Assembly: GCA_964634385.1 (NCBI GenBank)
Contig: CAZWIZ010000005.1
Coordinates: 1 to 64,000, forward strand
Origin: JAFGXW01 sp964634385
GTDB lineage: Bacteria > Bacillota_I > Bacilli_A > Izemoplasmatales > Izemoplasmataceae
DNA: 64,000 bases
Reading direction: 5' to 3'
A program made the position numbers and the translations under genes. Shown piece after piece: positions 50,618 to 61,083 of the stretch (the first letter of the stretch is position 1; every line of letters begins with the position of its first letter). The notes beneath the pieces are model-generated. The model saw only the letters and a list, made by a program, of their open reading frames with translations. It ran no database searches and was not told the origin of the DNA.

Positions 50618-51862
50618 ATGAAGATTACTAAATCACCTAAATTTGTTTATTTTGCTTTTATTTGGCATGGCTTTTTTCTAGCATTAACAGTTTCAATGCT
50701 AGATCTAAATACGGTTTTTCCGGCTTTGGTTACTACTTTAACTGAATCGAAAATTATTTTCGCTGCTTTTTATAGTATTATGTTGGGAGTACCCGTTATT
50801 TTTAATGTGATTTTTGGACATTATTTAAGAAATAAACCTAAAAAGAAAAAATATTTATTATTAGGAATTTATTTAAGAAGCTTTGCTTTTTTGGGAATGG
50901 CTTATTTTACTTATTATTTTAGTAAAGATAATCCATCATTAACATTGATTAGTTTTTTCTTCTTTGTTTCATTATTCAGTATTAGTGCTGGTTTTGCGGG
51001 TATATCCTATACGGATATTGTTGCGAAAATATTGAATCGAGAAAAAAGACTTAAACTATATACTCTTAAACAATTCTTTGGTGGATCTGCGTCATTTCTT
51101 GGTGGACTTTTAATTGCTCGAATATTCTCAATGGGAATTGTTTTTCCAGTTAACTATACAATTAGTTTATTAATTGGAACAGCTGGATTAATAATTGCTT
51201 CATTAGGTTTTGTATTTTTACCAGAACCTCCTTCACATGTTACAGAAAACAAAGAATCGCTTAAAGATTTTATTAAACGAATTCCAATTATTTTAAAAAA
51301 AGATACTAGTTTTAAATTTTTTATAATTGTTGAAAATTTAGCTGGGTTTAGTATTATGATTTTACCGTTTTATATGGTTTTCGCAAAAGAAGTATTTGCG
51401 ATTGATGATTCTTTTATTGGTAAATATTTAATTACATTAACAATCGGAACGATTTTTTCGAATGTTATTTGGGGATTTTTATCTACTAAATTATATGCTA
51501 AATCGCTTATGCGGATTTGTATTATCTTAGGAGGATTAAATCCTTTATTAGCCATTTATTTAGGAACTACAACTCCTGAATATTTTGCAATTATTTTCTT
51601 TATTTTAGGATTTATGATTAGTGGACGAAGAATCGGATTCGAACCATTTTTATTAGATATTGTCCCAACAAAAGAACGAGTTGAATATTTAGGAATTAGA
51701 GGATCTTTAAATATTTTAAAAGTTATTTTACCTTTGGTCGGAGCGCTTATCATTAATTATTTTGGATTTAATGTTACTTTTGTTGTAGTCGCAGTAATGA
51801 TGGGATTAGCGGCGTATTTATTAAATAGAATTTCTGATGTTCAAGTAGAAGAACTTTGTTAG
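50618..51862 (+). CDS. MFS transporter
   Basis: A 414-residue protein with about twelve membrane segments in two halves. The loop after segment 2 (GHYLRNKPKKKKY) fits the basic A-like loop of the superfamily; the central loop holds ENKESLKDFIKRIPIILKKD. Substrate cannot be inferred. GAGGAGA selects the ATG at 50618. It is divergent from the metal operon. Confidence 0.8.
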   Translation: MKITKSPKFVYFAFIWHGFFLALTVSMLDLNTVFPALVTTLTESKIIFAAFYSIMLGVPVIFNVIFGHYLRNKPKKKKYLLLGIYLRSFAFLGMAYFTYYFSKDNPSLTLISFFFFVSLFSISAGFAGISYTDIVAKILNREKRLKLYTLKQFFGGSASFLGGLLIARIFSMGIVFPVNYTISLLIGTAGLIIASLGFVFLPEPPSHVTENKESLKDFIKRIPIILKKDTSFKFFIIVENLAGFSIMILPFYMVFAKEVFAIDDSFIGKYLITLTIGTIFSNVIWGFLSTKLYAKSLMRICIILGGLNPLLAIYLGTTTPEYFAIIFFILGFMISGRRIGFEPFLLDIVPTKERVEYLGIRGSLNILKVILPLVGALIINYFGFNVTFVVVAVMMGLAAYLLNRISDVQVEELC

Positions 51863-51912
51863 ATTAAAACAATATCGATAAGAATTAAAATTAATCTGAA
51901 TTAATTTATATG

Positions 51913-51957
51913 TAAAAAAGGAATGATAGCGATTTTATTGCTATCATTCCTTTTTTA
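51913..51957. terminator. Bidirectional terminator
   Basis: AAAAGGAATGATAGC pairs with GCTATCATTCCTTTT between converging genes. Confidence 0.85.
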
Positions 51958-52062
51958 TATTTGTAAATTACTTTGTATAGAAAACTGCACCTTTTTTTCA
52001 TAGTTTCCTATGTTTAAAATTATAGGTGCAGTTTAGTTAAATTGAATTTTTAATAATAATTT

Positions 52063-53028
52063 TTATCGTTTACCAGAATCGTAAGGTTCTCCTGCCGCAA
52101 GTGGTGCAGCACTGTTTTTAGAAACAAACGCTAAAACGATTATAGTTGCTATGTAAGGTAACATTAAATATATTTCATCTTCAAGATGCAAATCGTTAAG
52201 GAATGGAATAACTGCTTTTGTACTACTTATAACACGCATAAATCCAAAGAATAAAGCAGCCATAATAATTCGTTTAGGGTTCCAGTTACCAAAGATTAAT
52301 ACCGCTAATGCTAAGAATCCGAATCCAGCAACTGATGCATTAAAGTTTGTTGAAAAACTTAAAACGAAGATAACTCCACCCATACCAGCTAGAGCACCTG
52401 AAACCATAACACCAACGTATCTAAGTTTGTAAATATTAATTCCAAGTGAATCTGCAGCTTGTGGGTTTTCACCACAACTTCTTAGTCGCAATCCTTGTTT
52501 TGTTTTATAGAGAACAATAACTGCGATTATAAAGATAATAATTCCTATAAAAGTTGAAATATAAGCCCCCTTGAAAAATATATCTCCAATGATTGGAATA
52601 TCTTGAAGAATAGGAATATTCATAAGATAACTATTTTCAATTGGGACTCTTTGTGTCCCAAATATGATTCTAGCAGTAAAAATAGCAAATGCTGGGGCGA
52701 ACATATTAAGTGCAGTCCCACTAATAACTTGATTAGCCTTCATATTTATTGAAGCAAAAGCATGGAATAAACTAAATAGTACTCCAATTATTGCACCAAT
52801 TGTTAAGCCTATTATAGCTATTAATTGAATTGGTAAATGAGTATTTAATTCAAGGTAATTAATCGTTAATGCACCAACAAAAGCACCCATGATCATTATC
52901 CCTTCTAAGGCGATGTTAACAACCCCAGAACGTTCACTAAATAATCCTCCTAGAGCAACTAATGATAGAGGAACTGCTGAAGCAATAACCAACGGTAATA
53001 TAAAATATATTATATCAGCAAAACTCAT
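52063..53028 (-). CDS. nupQ: Nucleoside ABC transporter permease NupQ-like
   Basis: A 321-residue inner-membrane permease with about nine segments. ERSGVVNIALEGIMIMGAF is the signature of this BMP-type importer family; LRSCGENPQAADSLGI and GMGGVIFV follow. With NupP, the NupO ATPase and BMP lipoproteins it forms a purine nucleoside importer. It is the last gene of a minus-strand operon and overlaps nupP by one base. Confidence 0.9.
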   Translation of the reverse strand: MSFADIIYFILPLVIASAVPLSLVALGGLFSERSGVVNIALEGIMIMGAFVGALTINYLELNTHLPIQLIAIIGLTIGAIIGVLFSLFHAFASINMKANQVISGTALNMFAPAFAIFTARIIFGTQRVPIENSYLMNIPILQDIPIIGDIFFKGAYISTFIGIIIFIIAVIVLYKTKQGLRLRSCGENPQAADSLGINIYKLRYVGVMVSGALAGMGGVIFVLSFSTNFNASVAGFGFLALAVLIFGNWNPKRIIMAALFFGFMRVISSTKAVIPFLNDLHLEDEIYLMLPYIATIIVLAFVSKNSAAPLAAGEPYDSGKR

Positions 53029-54377
53029 TATTTATCACTCCCTTCAATATTTTTCTGTTTTTCTTTTTCGGTATCTATTAAACCTTGTTCTACTAACATT
53101 TCACGTTTTTTTAATGTGCGAATAACAAATTTTTGTAAAAATAGTCCAAGAGCACTAGCATAAATAATAACGGCGATAATAACATCAATAATTTCAGGTG
53201 TAAAGTTTAATAATTGTAAATAATAACCGCCTTGTTCAAGTGAACCATAAAATAATCCAGCAATCAAAGTACCAAACGGAGTATTTAATCCAAGTAAACT
53301 GATGGCAATTCCTGTAAAACCTTCAGGAATTAGCATATTTACTGGTTGTAAATATTTACCAGCAACTAAATACATTAAACCTCCAGCTAATCCAGCAGAA
53401 GCTCCACTAATAACCATTGCATAAACAATGTTTCTTTTAGCATTCATACCAGCATATTTACTAGCATCACGGTTATATCCTACTGCTTTTAATTCATATC
53501 CGAAAGTTGTTTTATTTAATATAACATGTAAAATTATAACAACAACAACAGCAACAACAATTCCACCATTAATAGATGTTGAATCAGGAAAAAGATATTG
53601 TAAATTCATTAATGGAGTAACCGCAGTATCCTTAATATCTAATGCTCTTGCATAATCACGGTTATAAATATATGAAATAATTAATAATGAATTTAAATAC
53701 ATTGCAACATAGTTTAACATGATTCCGGTAACTACTTCATTTACATTTCGATACGCCTTTAAAAAACCAGGAATAGCTCCCCATAATGCACCTATAATCA
53801 TTGCTCCAAAAAGAGCAACAAACCAATGAAGAAATGGTGATAATTCACCAATAGCTCCCCATTTAACACCAATAAACACAGCAGTAAATGCTCCCATAGT
53901 AAGTTGTCCGGTAGCTCCAATATTGAATAATCCTGTTTTAAATGCAAAAGCGATACTTAATCCAGATAATACAAGTGGAACTGAAAAATATATCATATCT
54001 CCAAAGCTTTTAAAACCACGATTAAATCCACCAATAATAATAATTGAAAATCCTTGAAAAGCTTGTCCTGGATTAACAATTAACATTAATATAAGACCAA
54101 ATAACAATCCAATAACAATTGCGATTAAACTTCCAGCAATATCTACAAGTAAAACTGATTCACTAGGTTTAAAAGTAGGATTTTCTTTTTTAAATATAAT
54201 AAATTTATAAATAATATAAGCAACAGTTATTCCTGCAATTAGTCCTCTAATACTCATAAGTATTGAAGTGTTATCAACAAAAAACTGCGGTAAAATAAAG
54301 ATTAAAATAAATAAAGATAGACCTACACTAATTCCAATCCAATTATTTAAAAAGAAGTTTTTTAATTTATTTTGCAT
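53028..54377 (-). CDS. nupP: Nucleoside ABC transporter permease NupP-like
   Basis: A 449-residue permease with about ten segments; the longer of the two, with an N-terminal extra domain of three membrane segments before GLSIAFAFKTGLFNIGATGQLTMGAF. KAVGYNRDASKYAGMNAKR is the cytoplasmic coupling loop. It ends in a Lys/Glu-rich tail. Gene ends overlap on both sides by one base, showing one transcript. Confidence 0.9.
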   Translation of the reverse strand: MQNKLKNFFLNNWIGISVGLSLFILIFILPQFFVDNTSILMSIRGLIAGITVAYIIYKFIIFKKENPTFKPSESVLLVDIAGSLIAIVIGLLFGLILMLIVNPGQAFQGFSIIIIGGFNRGFKSFGDMIYFSVPLVLSGLSIAFAFKTGLFNIGATGQLTMGAFTAVFIGVKWGAIGELSPFLHWFVALFGAMIIGALWGAIPGFLKAYRNVNEVVTGIMLNYVAMYLNSLLIISYIYNRDYARALDIKDTAVTPLMNLQYLFPDSTSINGGIVVAVVVVIILHVILNKTTFGYELKAVGYNRDASKYAGMNAKRNIVYAMVISGASAGLAGGLMYLVAGKYLQPVNMLIPEGFTGIAISLLGLNTPFGTLIAGLFYGSLEQGGYYLQLLNFTPEIIDVIIAVIIYASALGLFLQKFVIRTLKKREMLVEQGLIDTEKEKQKNIEGSDK

Positions 54378-55900
54378 TATTGATCTCTCCTTTTTGAACC
54401 AGCCATATATAATCCAAGTTCATTTTCAGTAACAACGGCAGGATCAAATTCTCCAACATTTTCACCTTCATACATAACCATAATTCTGTCGGAAACATTC
54501 ATTACTTCATCTAGTTCAAGAGAAATAAGTAAAATTGCTTTACCAGCATCTCTTTGAGCAATAAGTTGTTTATGAATATATTCGATTGCGCCAACATCTA
54601 ATCCTCTTGTTGGTTGTACAGCTATTAAAAGATCTGTATCACGATTTATTTCGCGAGCTACAATAACTTTTTGTTGATTTCCACCACTCATACTTCTAAC
54701 TGATGTTACTGATCCTTTACTACTTCTTATATCAAAACGTTCAATTAAATTATCTGAGTTAATTCTAATTTCATTAAATTTTAGAAATCCTTTATGTTGA
54801 AATAATTCTTTAAAGTAGGTTTGTAAAATCAGATTTTTTTCTAAACTATAATCAAGAACAAGACCATGTTTATGACGATCTTCGGGAATGTGAGAAATAC
54901 CAGCTAGGTTACGTTGACGAACTGATGAATGAGATATATCAATACCATTTATAGTTATTTTTCCATTACTGATAGGATTTAATCCGGTAATTCCTTCGAT
55001 TAACTGTGTTTGACCATTACCTTCAATACCAGCAATACAAAGAATTTCTCCGCCTCTTATATTAAAAGAAACATTAGTAACGACATTTTTACGTAAACGG
55101 TGATTATAAACAGATAAGTTTTCAACTTCTAAAACAACATCTTTTGGATTTGCAACATCTTTGTCAATAATAAAATCGACTTTACGACCAACCATCATTT
55201 CTGCCATTTTTTCAACAGAAGTTGTTTTGACATCAACAGTTCCAATATATTTTCCTTTACGAAGAACACTACATCTATCAGATACTTGTTTGATTTCTTG
55301 TAGTTTATGAGTTATTAAAATAACGGATTTACCTTCTTTAGTTAAGTCTTTCATAATTAACATTAATTCCTCAATTTCTTGTGGAGTTAATACAGCTGTT
55401 GGTTCATCAAAAATTAATATTTCAGCATCACGATACAACATTTTTAATATTTCAACACGTTGTTGCATACCAACACTAATATTAGATATTAGTTGATTTG
55501 GATCAACTTTAAGTTTATATTTATTACTTAACTCAGTAATTTTTTTAATCGCATCATCAAATTGTAAAAAACCATGTTTAGTGTCTTCATATCCTAAAAC
55601 AATATTTTCAACAACTGTAAAATTATGAACTAATTTAAAATGTTGATGAACCATTCCAATTCCATATGAATTCGCATCATTTGGATTTTGAATTTTTACT
55701 TCTTCACCTCTTACTTTGATAATTCCTTTTTCTGGTACATATAGGCCAAATAAAACACTCATCAATGTTGATTTTCCTGCGCCATTTTCACCTAATAAAG
55801 CATGAATCTCACCTTTTTTTAATTGTAGAGTTACATTATCATTTGCTTTAATACCAGGAAATTCTTTTGTAATATTAAGCATTTCAACAATATATTCCAT
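54377..55900 (-). CDS. nupO: Nucleoside ABC transporter ATPase NupO-like
   Basis: A 507-residue double ATPase. First half: GENGAGKST, VGMQQRVEIL signature, EPTAVLTPQE. Second half: degenerate P-loop GIEGNGQTQ, MSGGNQQKVIVAREI, QPTRGLDVGA. This tandem form is shared by sugar and BMP-type nucleoside importers; the neighbours make nucleosides likely. AGAGGTAT selects the ATG at 55900. Confidence 0.93.
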   Translation of the reverse strand: MEYIVEMLNITKEFPGIKANDNVTLQLKKGEIHALLGENGAGKSTLMSVLFGLYVPEKGIIKVRGEEVKIQNPNDANSYGIGMVHQHFKLVHNFTVVENIVLGYEDTKHGFLQFDDAIKKITELSNKYKLKVDPNQLISNISVGMQQRVEILKMLYRDAEILIFDEPTAVLTPQEIEELMLIMKDLTKEGKSVILITHKLQEIKQVSDRCSVLRKGKYIGTVDVKTTSVEKMAEMMVGRKVDFIIDKDVANPKDVVLEVENLSVYNHRLRKNVVTNVSFNIRGGEILCIAGIEGNGQTQLIEGITGLNPISNGKITINGIDISHSSVRQRNLAGISHIPEDRHKHGLVLDYSLEKNLILQTYFKELFQHKGFLKFNEIRINSDNLIERFDIRSSKGSVTSVRSMSGGNQQKVIVAREINRDTDLLIAVQPTRGLDVGAIEYIHKQLIAQRDAGKAILLISLELDEVMNVSDRIMVMYEGENVGEFDPAVVTENELGLYMAGSKRRDQ

Positions 55901-56233
55901 TTTTATACCTCTTTCTAAAAATAATAGTGTCAATTTTTTCTTTTCACACTATCTCTTAAATTTATATTCATCTCTTTTTGTATTAAAAAAAACAAATAAT
56001 ACTTAATTTTTATATGCTTCTTGTTGAACTAGTGTATTTTATGAAGTACTTTCCCAAAACTGTCCGCTAATATAGACCATTTTTGATGATAATTCAACTC
56101 ACAATAAACACTTATTACCATTAATCAATACTAACCACCTTTTCTTTTTTTAATTTTAACATATTATTATAAATTTTAACATATTATTATAAAAAATAAC
56201 AGATTAAATACTGTATATAATCTATGTAATTAC
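55901..56233. other. Intergenic region with a 20-base tandem repeat
   Basis: It contains two adjacent copies of TTTTAACATATTATTATAAA (about 56153-56192). No gene found. It separates the ATPase/permease operon from the BMP lipoprotein genes. Confidence 0.55.
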
Positions 56234-57322
56234 TTATCTGGGGGTAATAGTTTCTTCTATTGGTGCATTTGTAATATTAAGACCATTATCATCTGCGAAT
56301 AATAAAAACTCTTCATAATTACATGGAATATTTATTAATCCAAAATTAATTAATTGATAAATAGATAAGTACTGTTTTACTGTAAATGATGTAAAACGAG
56401 AGGTTTCCATTGGTAATCCTATACCACCATTATTTGCGCTCATTGATAATACTCTTCCGCCGTTAAAATGTCCATTATAATAATCAGAAAGCGCTAAAAA
56501 AATAGCATTTCCAAGTTCTTTCAAGGCACTTGTTAAAACAGAATTAGATTGATTAGATTGATCAATATCTACTCCAATTACATAATTATTACTATTTTCA
56601 GCAGCTGACATTATAGATGCTCCTGCACCGCCAGCAGCTGAAAAGATTATCTCTACATCACTAATATACCAGCTAAGAGCTTTATTTTTATGGTCATCAC
56701 TTGGAAGAAAATCACCTAAATAAGTATAATGTTCATTATCAAAGGTTACATCTTTTTGTAAAATATGCGCTCCATAATAAATACCACTTAAATAGCCGAT
56801 TCCAAATCTAATAACATTAGGAACAGCAATGCCTCCCATAAACCCAAAGTTTTCAAATCCATCCATAACAGCACTATATCCTGCTAAAAAACCAGCTTCT
56901 TCTTCTTTAAAAATAATTGATAAAGTATTTTTACCAATTTTGAATTCACTATAGTCAGAATTATGAGGGGTTCCATCTATCAGTATAAATGTTATTTCAG
57001 GATATTTATCTTGAGAAATAAAGACACTATTTTCAAATAAAAATCCTGGAGTAACAATAATTAATGCTCCACCTTCAACAGCTAAATTGATTGCGTTTAA
57101 ATAGGATTCAGTACTGCTTTCAGCTGATTTATAGTATTTATAAGTTATTTCATTATTATTTGCGTACTTTTTAATACCTTCCCATGTGCCTTGATTAAAA
57201 GATTCATCATCAATTGATCCAGAATCTGTTATCATTGCGATTTCAAATCTTTCTTTTTTATCGCAAGCAACAAGACTAATTGATAGAAAAATAATCAAAG
57301 TAGTTACAAGTAACTTTTTCAT
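56234..57322 (-). CDS. BMP-family lipoprotein (copy 2)
   Basis: A 362-residue substrate-binding lipoprotein: signal with lipobox LVAC (Cys about 20), IAMITDSGSIDDESFNQGTWEGIKKY, IIVTPGFLFENSV, GGIAVPNVIRFGIGYLSGIY and VIGVDIDQSNQSNSVLTSALKELG. Family members bind purine nucleosides. It is about 60% identical by eye to the gene upstream but uses plainer AT-rich codons and may be the less expressed or diverging copy. Confidence 0.92.
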   Translation of the reverse strand: MKKLLVTTLIIFLSISLVACDKKERFEIAMITDSGSIDDESFNQGTWEGIKKYANNNEITYKYYKSAESSTESYLNAINLAVEGGALIIVTPGFLFENSVFISQDKYPEITFILIDGTPHNSDYSEFKIGKNTLSIIFKEEEAGFLAGYSAVMDGFENFGFMGGIAVPNVIRFGIGYLSGIYYGAHILQKDVTFDNEHYTYLGDFLPSDDHKNKALSWYISDVEIIFSAAGGAGASIMSAAENSNNYVIGVDIDQSNQSNSVLTSALKELGNAIFLALSDYYNGHFNGGRVLSMSANNGGIGLPMETSRFTSFTVKQYLSIYQLINFGLINIPCNYEEFLLFADDNGLNITNAPIEETITPR

Positions 57323-57361
57323 AATAGCCTCCAGTATTTAGTGCAAAAATTATATCATATA

Positions 57362-57396
57362 AAAAAAGGGAAAGCAATTTTGCTTTCCCTTTTTTA
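57362..57396. terminator. Terminator between the two BMP genes
   Basis: AAAAGGGAAAGC pairs with GCTTTCCCTTTT around AATTTT. It should reduce readthrough from the first BMP gene to the second. Confidence 0.85.
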
Positions 57397-57408
57397 AAAT
57401 TATTTGTG

Positions 57409-58500
57409 TTATTCAGCAGTTGTACCGTTAACAACAGCTTCACTAGGATAATCTACAGCGTTAGTTTCAGCTAAGAAAGTTACTAATGCAGCATAATCAG
57501 CAGGAACAACAATAGTTCCATCAGCTAAGTCAGAGAAAATTGCAGCATATTGTGCAGTTGTGAAATTTTCAAATCTTGAAGTTTCCATCGGTAATGCAAC
57601 ACCATCGTTTGCAGCACCTTTGTAAACAGTAGCTCCACCAACAAATTCTCCATCAAGCCAAGCTTGAAGACCTTGTTGTACAGCGTTTCCAAGTTGTTTC
57701 ATAGCACTTGTTAAGATAGTATCTGATTGATCAGCTTGATCAATATCTACACCAATCATCATTGCGCTATTATCTGCAGCAGCAGCCATTACTGAAGCTC
57801 CAGCTCCACCAGCAGCACTAAAGATAACTTCAGTTCCACTAACATACCAACTTGATGCTAAGTTTTTGTGATCATCACTTGGTCCGAAATCTCCAAAGTA
57901 ATGATAAGTATCATCATTAAATGTAATATCAATACCTAATTCATCAGCAGCATAATAAGCACCAGCGATAAATCCAACACCAAATTTAACTACTGCAGGA
58001 ACAGCCATTCCACCAGTAAATCCTAATTTAGTATATCCATCTATTACAGCAGCGTATCCAGCTAAGAATCCAGCTTCATGTTCATTAAATAAGATAGGCA
58101 TTGTATTAGAAGCAGTATTCCAAGTAGACCATGCAGCATCATGAGGTGTACCGTCGATTAAGATAAATTTAACATCTGGGTATAAATCTTGAGCAGCATA
58201 AATACTTGATTCAAATAAGAAACCAGGTGTAACAACTATTTCAGCTCCACCTTCGATAGCTAAATCGATTGCAGCTAAATAAGCGTCATCTGATACTTCT
58301 AAAGGCTTATAATATTTGTAAGAAATGTCATTTGCTTCAGCAAATTCGATAATTCCTTCATAAGTCCCTTGGTTAAATGATTCGTCATCGATACCACCTG
58401 AATCGGTAATCATTGCAATTCTGTAAGTTTCAACTTTAGTACAAGCACTTAAACCAAGCACTAAAACCATAGCTGCAACTAAAACTAATAATTTTTTCAT
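57409..58500 (-). CDS. BMP-family lipoprotein (copy 1)
   Basis: A 363-residue binding lipoprotein: lipobox LSAC (Cys 20), IAMITDSGGIDDESFNQGTYEG, FILIDGTPHDAAWS, GGMAVPAVVKFGVGFIAGAY and MIGVDIDQADQSDTILTSAMKQLG. Codons are richer in GC and more uniform than in neighbours, as in highly expressed genes. A strong GGAGG precedes the ATG and a terminator follows, so it is likely the abundant receptor of the nucleoside importer. Confidence 0.93.
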   Translation of the reverse strand: MKKLLVLVAAMVLVLGLSACTKVETYRIAMITDSGGIDDESFNQGTYEGIIEFAEANDISYKYYKPLEVSDDAYLAAIDLAIEGGAEIVVTPGFLFESSIYAAQDLYPDVKFILIDGTPHDAAWSTWNTASNTMPILFNEHEAGFLAGYAAVIDGYTKLGFTGGMAVPAVVKFGVGFIAGAYYAADELGIDITFNDDTYHYFGDFGPSDDHKNLASSWYVSGTEVIFSAAGGAGASVMAAAADNSAMMIGVDIDQADQSDTILTSAMKQLGNAVQQGLQAWLDGEFVGGATVYKGAANDGVALPMETSRFENFTTAQYAAIFSDLADGTIVVPADYAALVTFLAETNAVDYPSEAVVNGTTAE

Positions 58501-58660
58501 TTTTTCCTCCTATTTTTTAATTTTATTTCTTATTTAATTATAGTTAATTTAGGTGTTTTTGTAAAGTGTTTTCATTTATTTTTTTTTTAATATGAAGATT
58601 TACTCATTTGTTTTGAAAACCAAACCAAAAAGGAGATAAAAAGCTTCTACTAATTTAGTG

Positions 58661-60334
58661 TTATGGTTGTGTATCTATGAGAACAGGAATTATTATTGGT
58701 CTTCTTTTTGTAACTTGATAAAGGTGTCTACTAATATCATCTTTTAGCATTTCTCGATATGCCTTCCAGTCAACATATTTATTCTTTAAAATTTTATTAG
58801 AAACTTTATAAAAGATGTCTTCTACTTCTTTTATTAATTCCTCATTCTCTTTCATATAAATAAAACCTCTTGATACAATTTCTATTTCTGTAATAACCTT
58901 CTTCTTTCTAGCATCAATATTAGCTATGATAAGTAATACTCCATCTTCTGAAAGCAATTCACGATCTCTTAAAACGATATCATTTAAGTCACCATCTAAA
59001 ATACCGTCAACTAAAATATCTCCATTTTTAATTTTCTCATTAGTTTCAACTACTTTACCTTCTTCTATTTGTAATACTTTACCATTATCTAAGACGAAAA
59101 TACTATCTTCAGTATATCCATGTTGAATACAAAGATGTTTCATTGCATATTGATGTCGATATTCTCCAATAACAGGAATAATGAATTTTGGGTTCAAAAA
59201 ATTTATTAATAATTTTATATCTTCACTGCCAGCGTGAGATGGTGGTAAGATATTTTTGTTTATTTTAATAATATTTGTATCATAACGATATAAAATATCT
59301 AATGTTCTCGCTGCTATTTTTTCAGTTCCGGGTATTGGGGGAGTCATTAAAATGATAGTATCCTTTTTATTTATGTGGATTAACCTATCTAGTTTTTTTA
59401 CCATTCTTTGTAACATATAGAAAGGTTCATGTCTGACACCGGTAACTAGTACTACTGCATCTTCTAATTCATTTTTATTTTTATCATCAATAAACTTTAA
59501 ACTTATTAATTTGTCTTTTGGTATTTTTAAATAATTTAAATTAACCGCAATATCGACTATTCTTTGTGTTTTTCTACCAATAATTGCGATTTTTCGTTCG
59601 TATTTCAAAGCAATATCAATTATTTTTTGAATTCTAACTAAATCTGTTGAAAATGCAGATACTATTATTCTGTTTCCTGCTTGATAAAAAGCTTGATTTA
59701 AAGCATAATCTAAAGCTTCAGTACTATGAGAATAGCCAACTCTCTCTGCACCTAAAGACTCTACTAGTAAAGCTAGTATCTTTTGTCCTGCAATTTTAGA
59801 TAGTTTTTCAAAATCAGTTTTATAAACTCCATGAACATTTTGATTAAACGTAAAATCAGGAGCATAAACAATAACACCGTCAATTGTTGAAATAGCAATT
59901 CCAAAACTTTCGGGAATTGAATGTGTTACACGGTAGAAATCAATTTTAATGTTATCAAAGGTTAGTGTTTTTCTAGATGATACAGTAGTAAATTTATAAT
60001 CATCTAAGTCAAGTCCTTGATTAACGATAGAATCTTTTAAGATTGCTAACGTAAAATAAGAGGCATATATTGGAATTTTTAATGTTTTAAGTAGTTTAGG
60101 AACAGCACCAATGTGACCTTCATGACCATGACTAAGAAAAAGACCGATTATTCGATTTTTGTTTTTTTCTAAATAGCTAAAATCAGGAATTATTGAGTCA
60201 ACACCAAAAAGTTCATGGGTTGGATACTTTAATCCAGCATCTAAAATAAATATTTTATTATCAATATCAATACAATACATGTTTTTTCCGTTTTCACCAA
60301 GTCCACCAAGGGAAAATATTTTAATTCTGCTCAT
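58661..60334 (-). CDS. RNase J family protein with altered active site (J2-like)
   Basis: A 557-residue beta-lactamase/beta-CASP protein of RNase J length. The metal motif HxHxDH reads H69-G-H71-E-G73-H74, with Asp replaced by Gly. The usual H-T-G-D-F is YAPDF, the SDST-like Asp is Glu (VESLGAERVG), and PVHGEYR is PVIGEYR. Loss of several metal ligands suggests weak or no nuclease activity, as in RNase J2, which supports J1. A full J1 should be elsewhere. AGGAGGT precedes the ATG. Confidence 0.88.
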   Translation of the reverse strand: MSRIKIFSLGGLGENGKNMYCIDIDNKIFILDAGLKYPTHELFGVDSIIPDFSYLEKNKNRIIGLFLSHGHEGHIGAVPKLLKTLKIPIYASYFTLAILKDSIVNQGLDLDDYKFTTVSSRKTLTFDNIKIDFYRVTHSIPESFGIAISTIDGVIVYAPDFTFNQNVHGVYKTDFEKLSKIAGQKILALLVESLGAERVGYSHSTEALDYALNQAFYQAGNRIIVSAFSTDLVRIQKIIDIALKYERKIAIIGRKTQRIVDIAVNLNYLKIPKDKLISLKFIDDKNKNELEDAVVLVTGVRHEPFYMLQRMVKKLDRLIHINKKDTIILMTPPIPGTEKIAARTLDILYRYDTNIIKINKNILPPSHAGSEDIKLLINFLNPKFIIPVIGEYRHQYAMKHLCIQHGYTEDSIFVLDNGKVLQIEEGKVVETNEKIKNGDILVDGILDGDLNDIVLRDRELLSEDGVLLIIANIDARKKKVITEIEIVSRGFIYMKENEELIKEVEDIFYKVSNKILKNKYVDWKAYREMLKDDISRHLYQVTKRRPIIIPVLIDTQP

Positions 60335-60492
60335 AGTGTACCTCCTTTTATGAATCGTTATTTCTTCTTAAATATTATACCACAATACAGAATAAATAGT
60401 AATAAATGTATCGTAATAAAGAATTTTTATCAACATAAATTTGTATATTTTGATAGTGCTTTATGATATATTTGTAAATGAGGAGTGATTTG

Positions 60493-61068
60493 ATGATAAA
60501 CTATCCTAATAAGAAAACTGATTTTATAAAATCAAAAACTAATTACTCTAATAGAGGAATGACTTTTGAAAATGTTATTAATGAAACAAATGAATATTAT
60601 TTAGTTAATGATGTAGCTATTATCCATAAGAAACCGATTCCTATTCAAATTGTAAAAGTTGACTATCCTTCTCGAAGTGGAGCTGTTATAAAAGAAGCAT
60701 ATTATAAAGTTCCTTCTACTACTGATTATAATGGGGTTTATAAAGGTAAATATATTGATTTTGAAGCAAAAGAAACAGCTAATAAAACAAGTTTTCCGTT
60801 ATCAAATATCCATCTTCATCAAATTAATCATTTAGAGAGTATTGTTAATCATGGCGGAATTAGTTTTTTATTAATATTTTTTAAAACATTAGATCAAATA
60901 TATTTATTGGAAACAAAATATATTATTAAATACTATAATCGAAGTATCGAAGGAAGAAAATCTATTAAGTATGACGAAATTAAAGAGTTTGGGTATCTTA
61001 TAAAAGAAGGGTACAGTCCTAGAATTGATTACTTAAAAATAATTGATAAAATTATAGAAAAAGGCTGA
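60493..61068 (+). CDS. recU: Holliday junction resolvase RecU
   Basis: A 191-residue nuclease of the PD-(D/E)XK fold. NRGMTFENVINETN, the catalytic area PSRSGAVIKEAYYKVPSTTDYNGVYKGKYIDFEAKET and SNIHLHQINHLESI match RecU. It cuts junctions processed by RuvAB and is typical of Gram-positives. GAGGAGTG selects the ATG at 60493. Confidence 0.95.
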   Translation: MINYPNKKTDFIKSKTNYSNRGMTFENVINETNEYYLVNDVAIIHKKPIPIQIVKVDYPSRSGAVIKEAYYKVPSTTDYNGVYKGKYIDFEAKETANKTSFPLSNIHLHQINHLESIVNHGGISFLLIFFKTLDQIYLLETKYIIKYYNRSIEGRKSIKYDEIKEFGYLIKEGYSPRIDYLKIIDKIIEKG

Positions 61069-61083
61069 AGATCAGCCTTTTAC
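61059..61083. terminator. Terminator shared by recU and glgC
   Basis: AAAGGCTGA-AGA-TCAGCCTTT spanning both gene ends; works in both directions. Confidence 0.75.

Noticed and set aside
52901..52920. CCCTTCTAAGGCG inside the nupQ gene, matching the tRNA fragment core
   Set aside because: It encodes the conserved IALEGIM motif of the permease on the other strand; the rest of the fragment is absent, so chance match.
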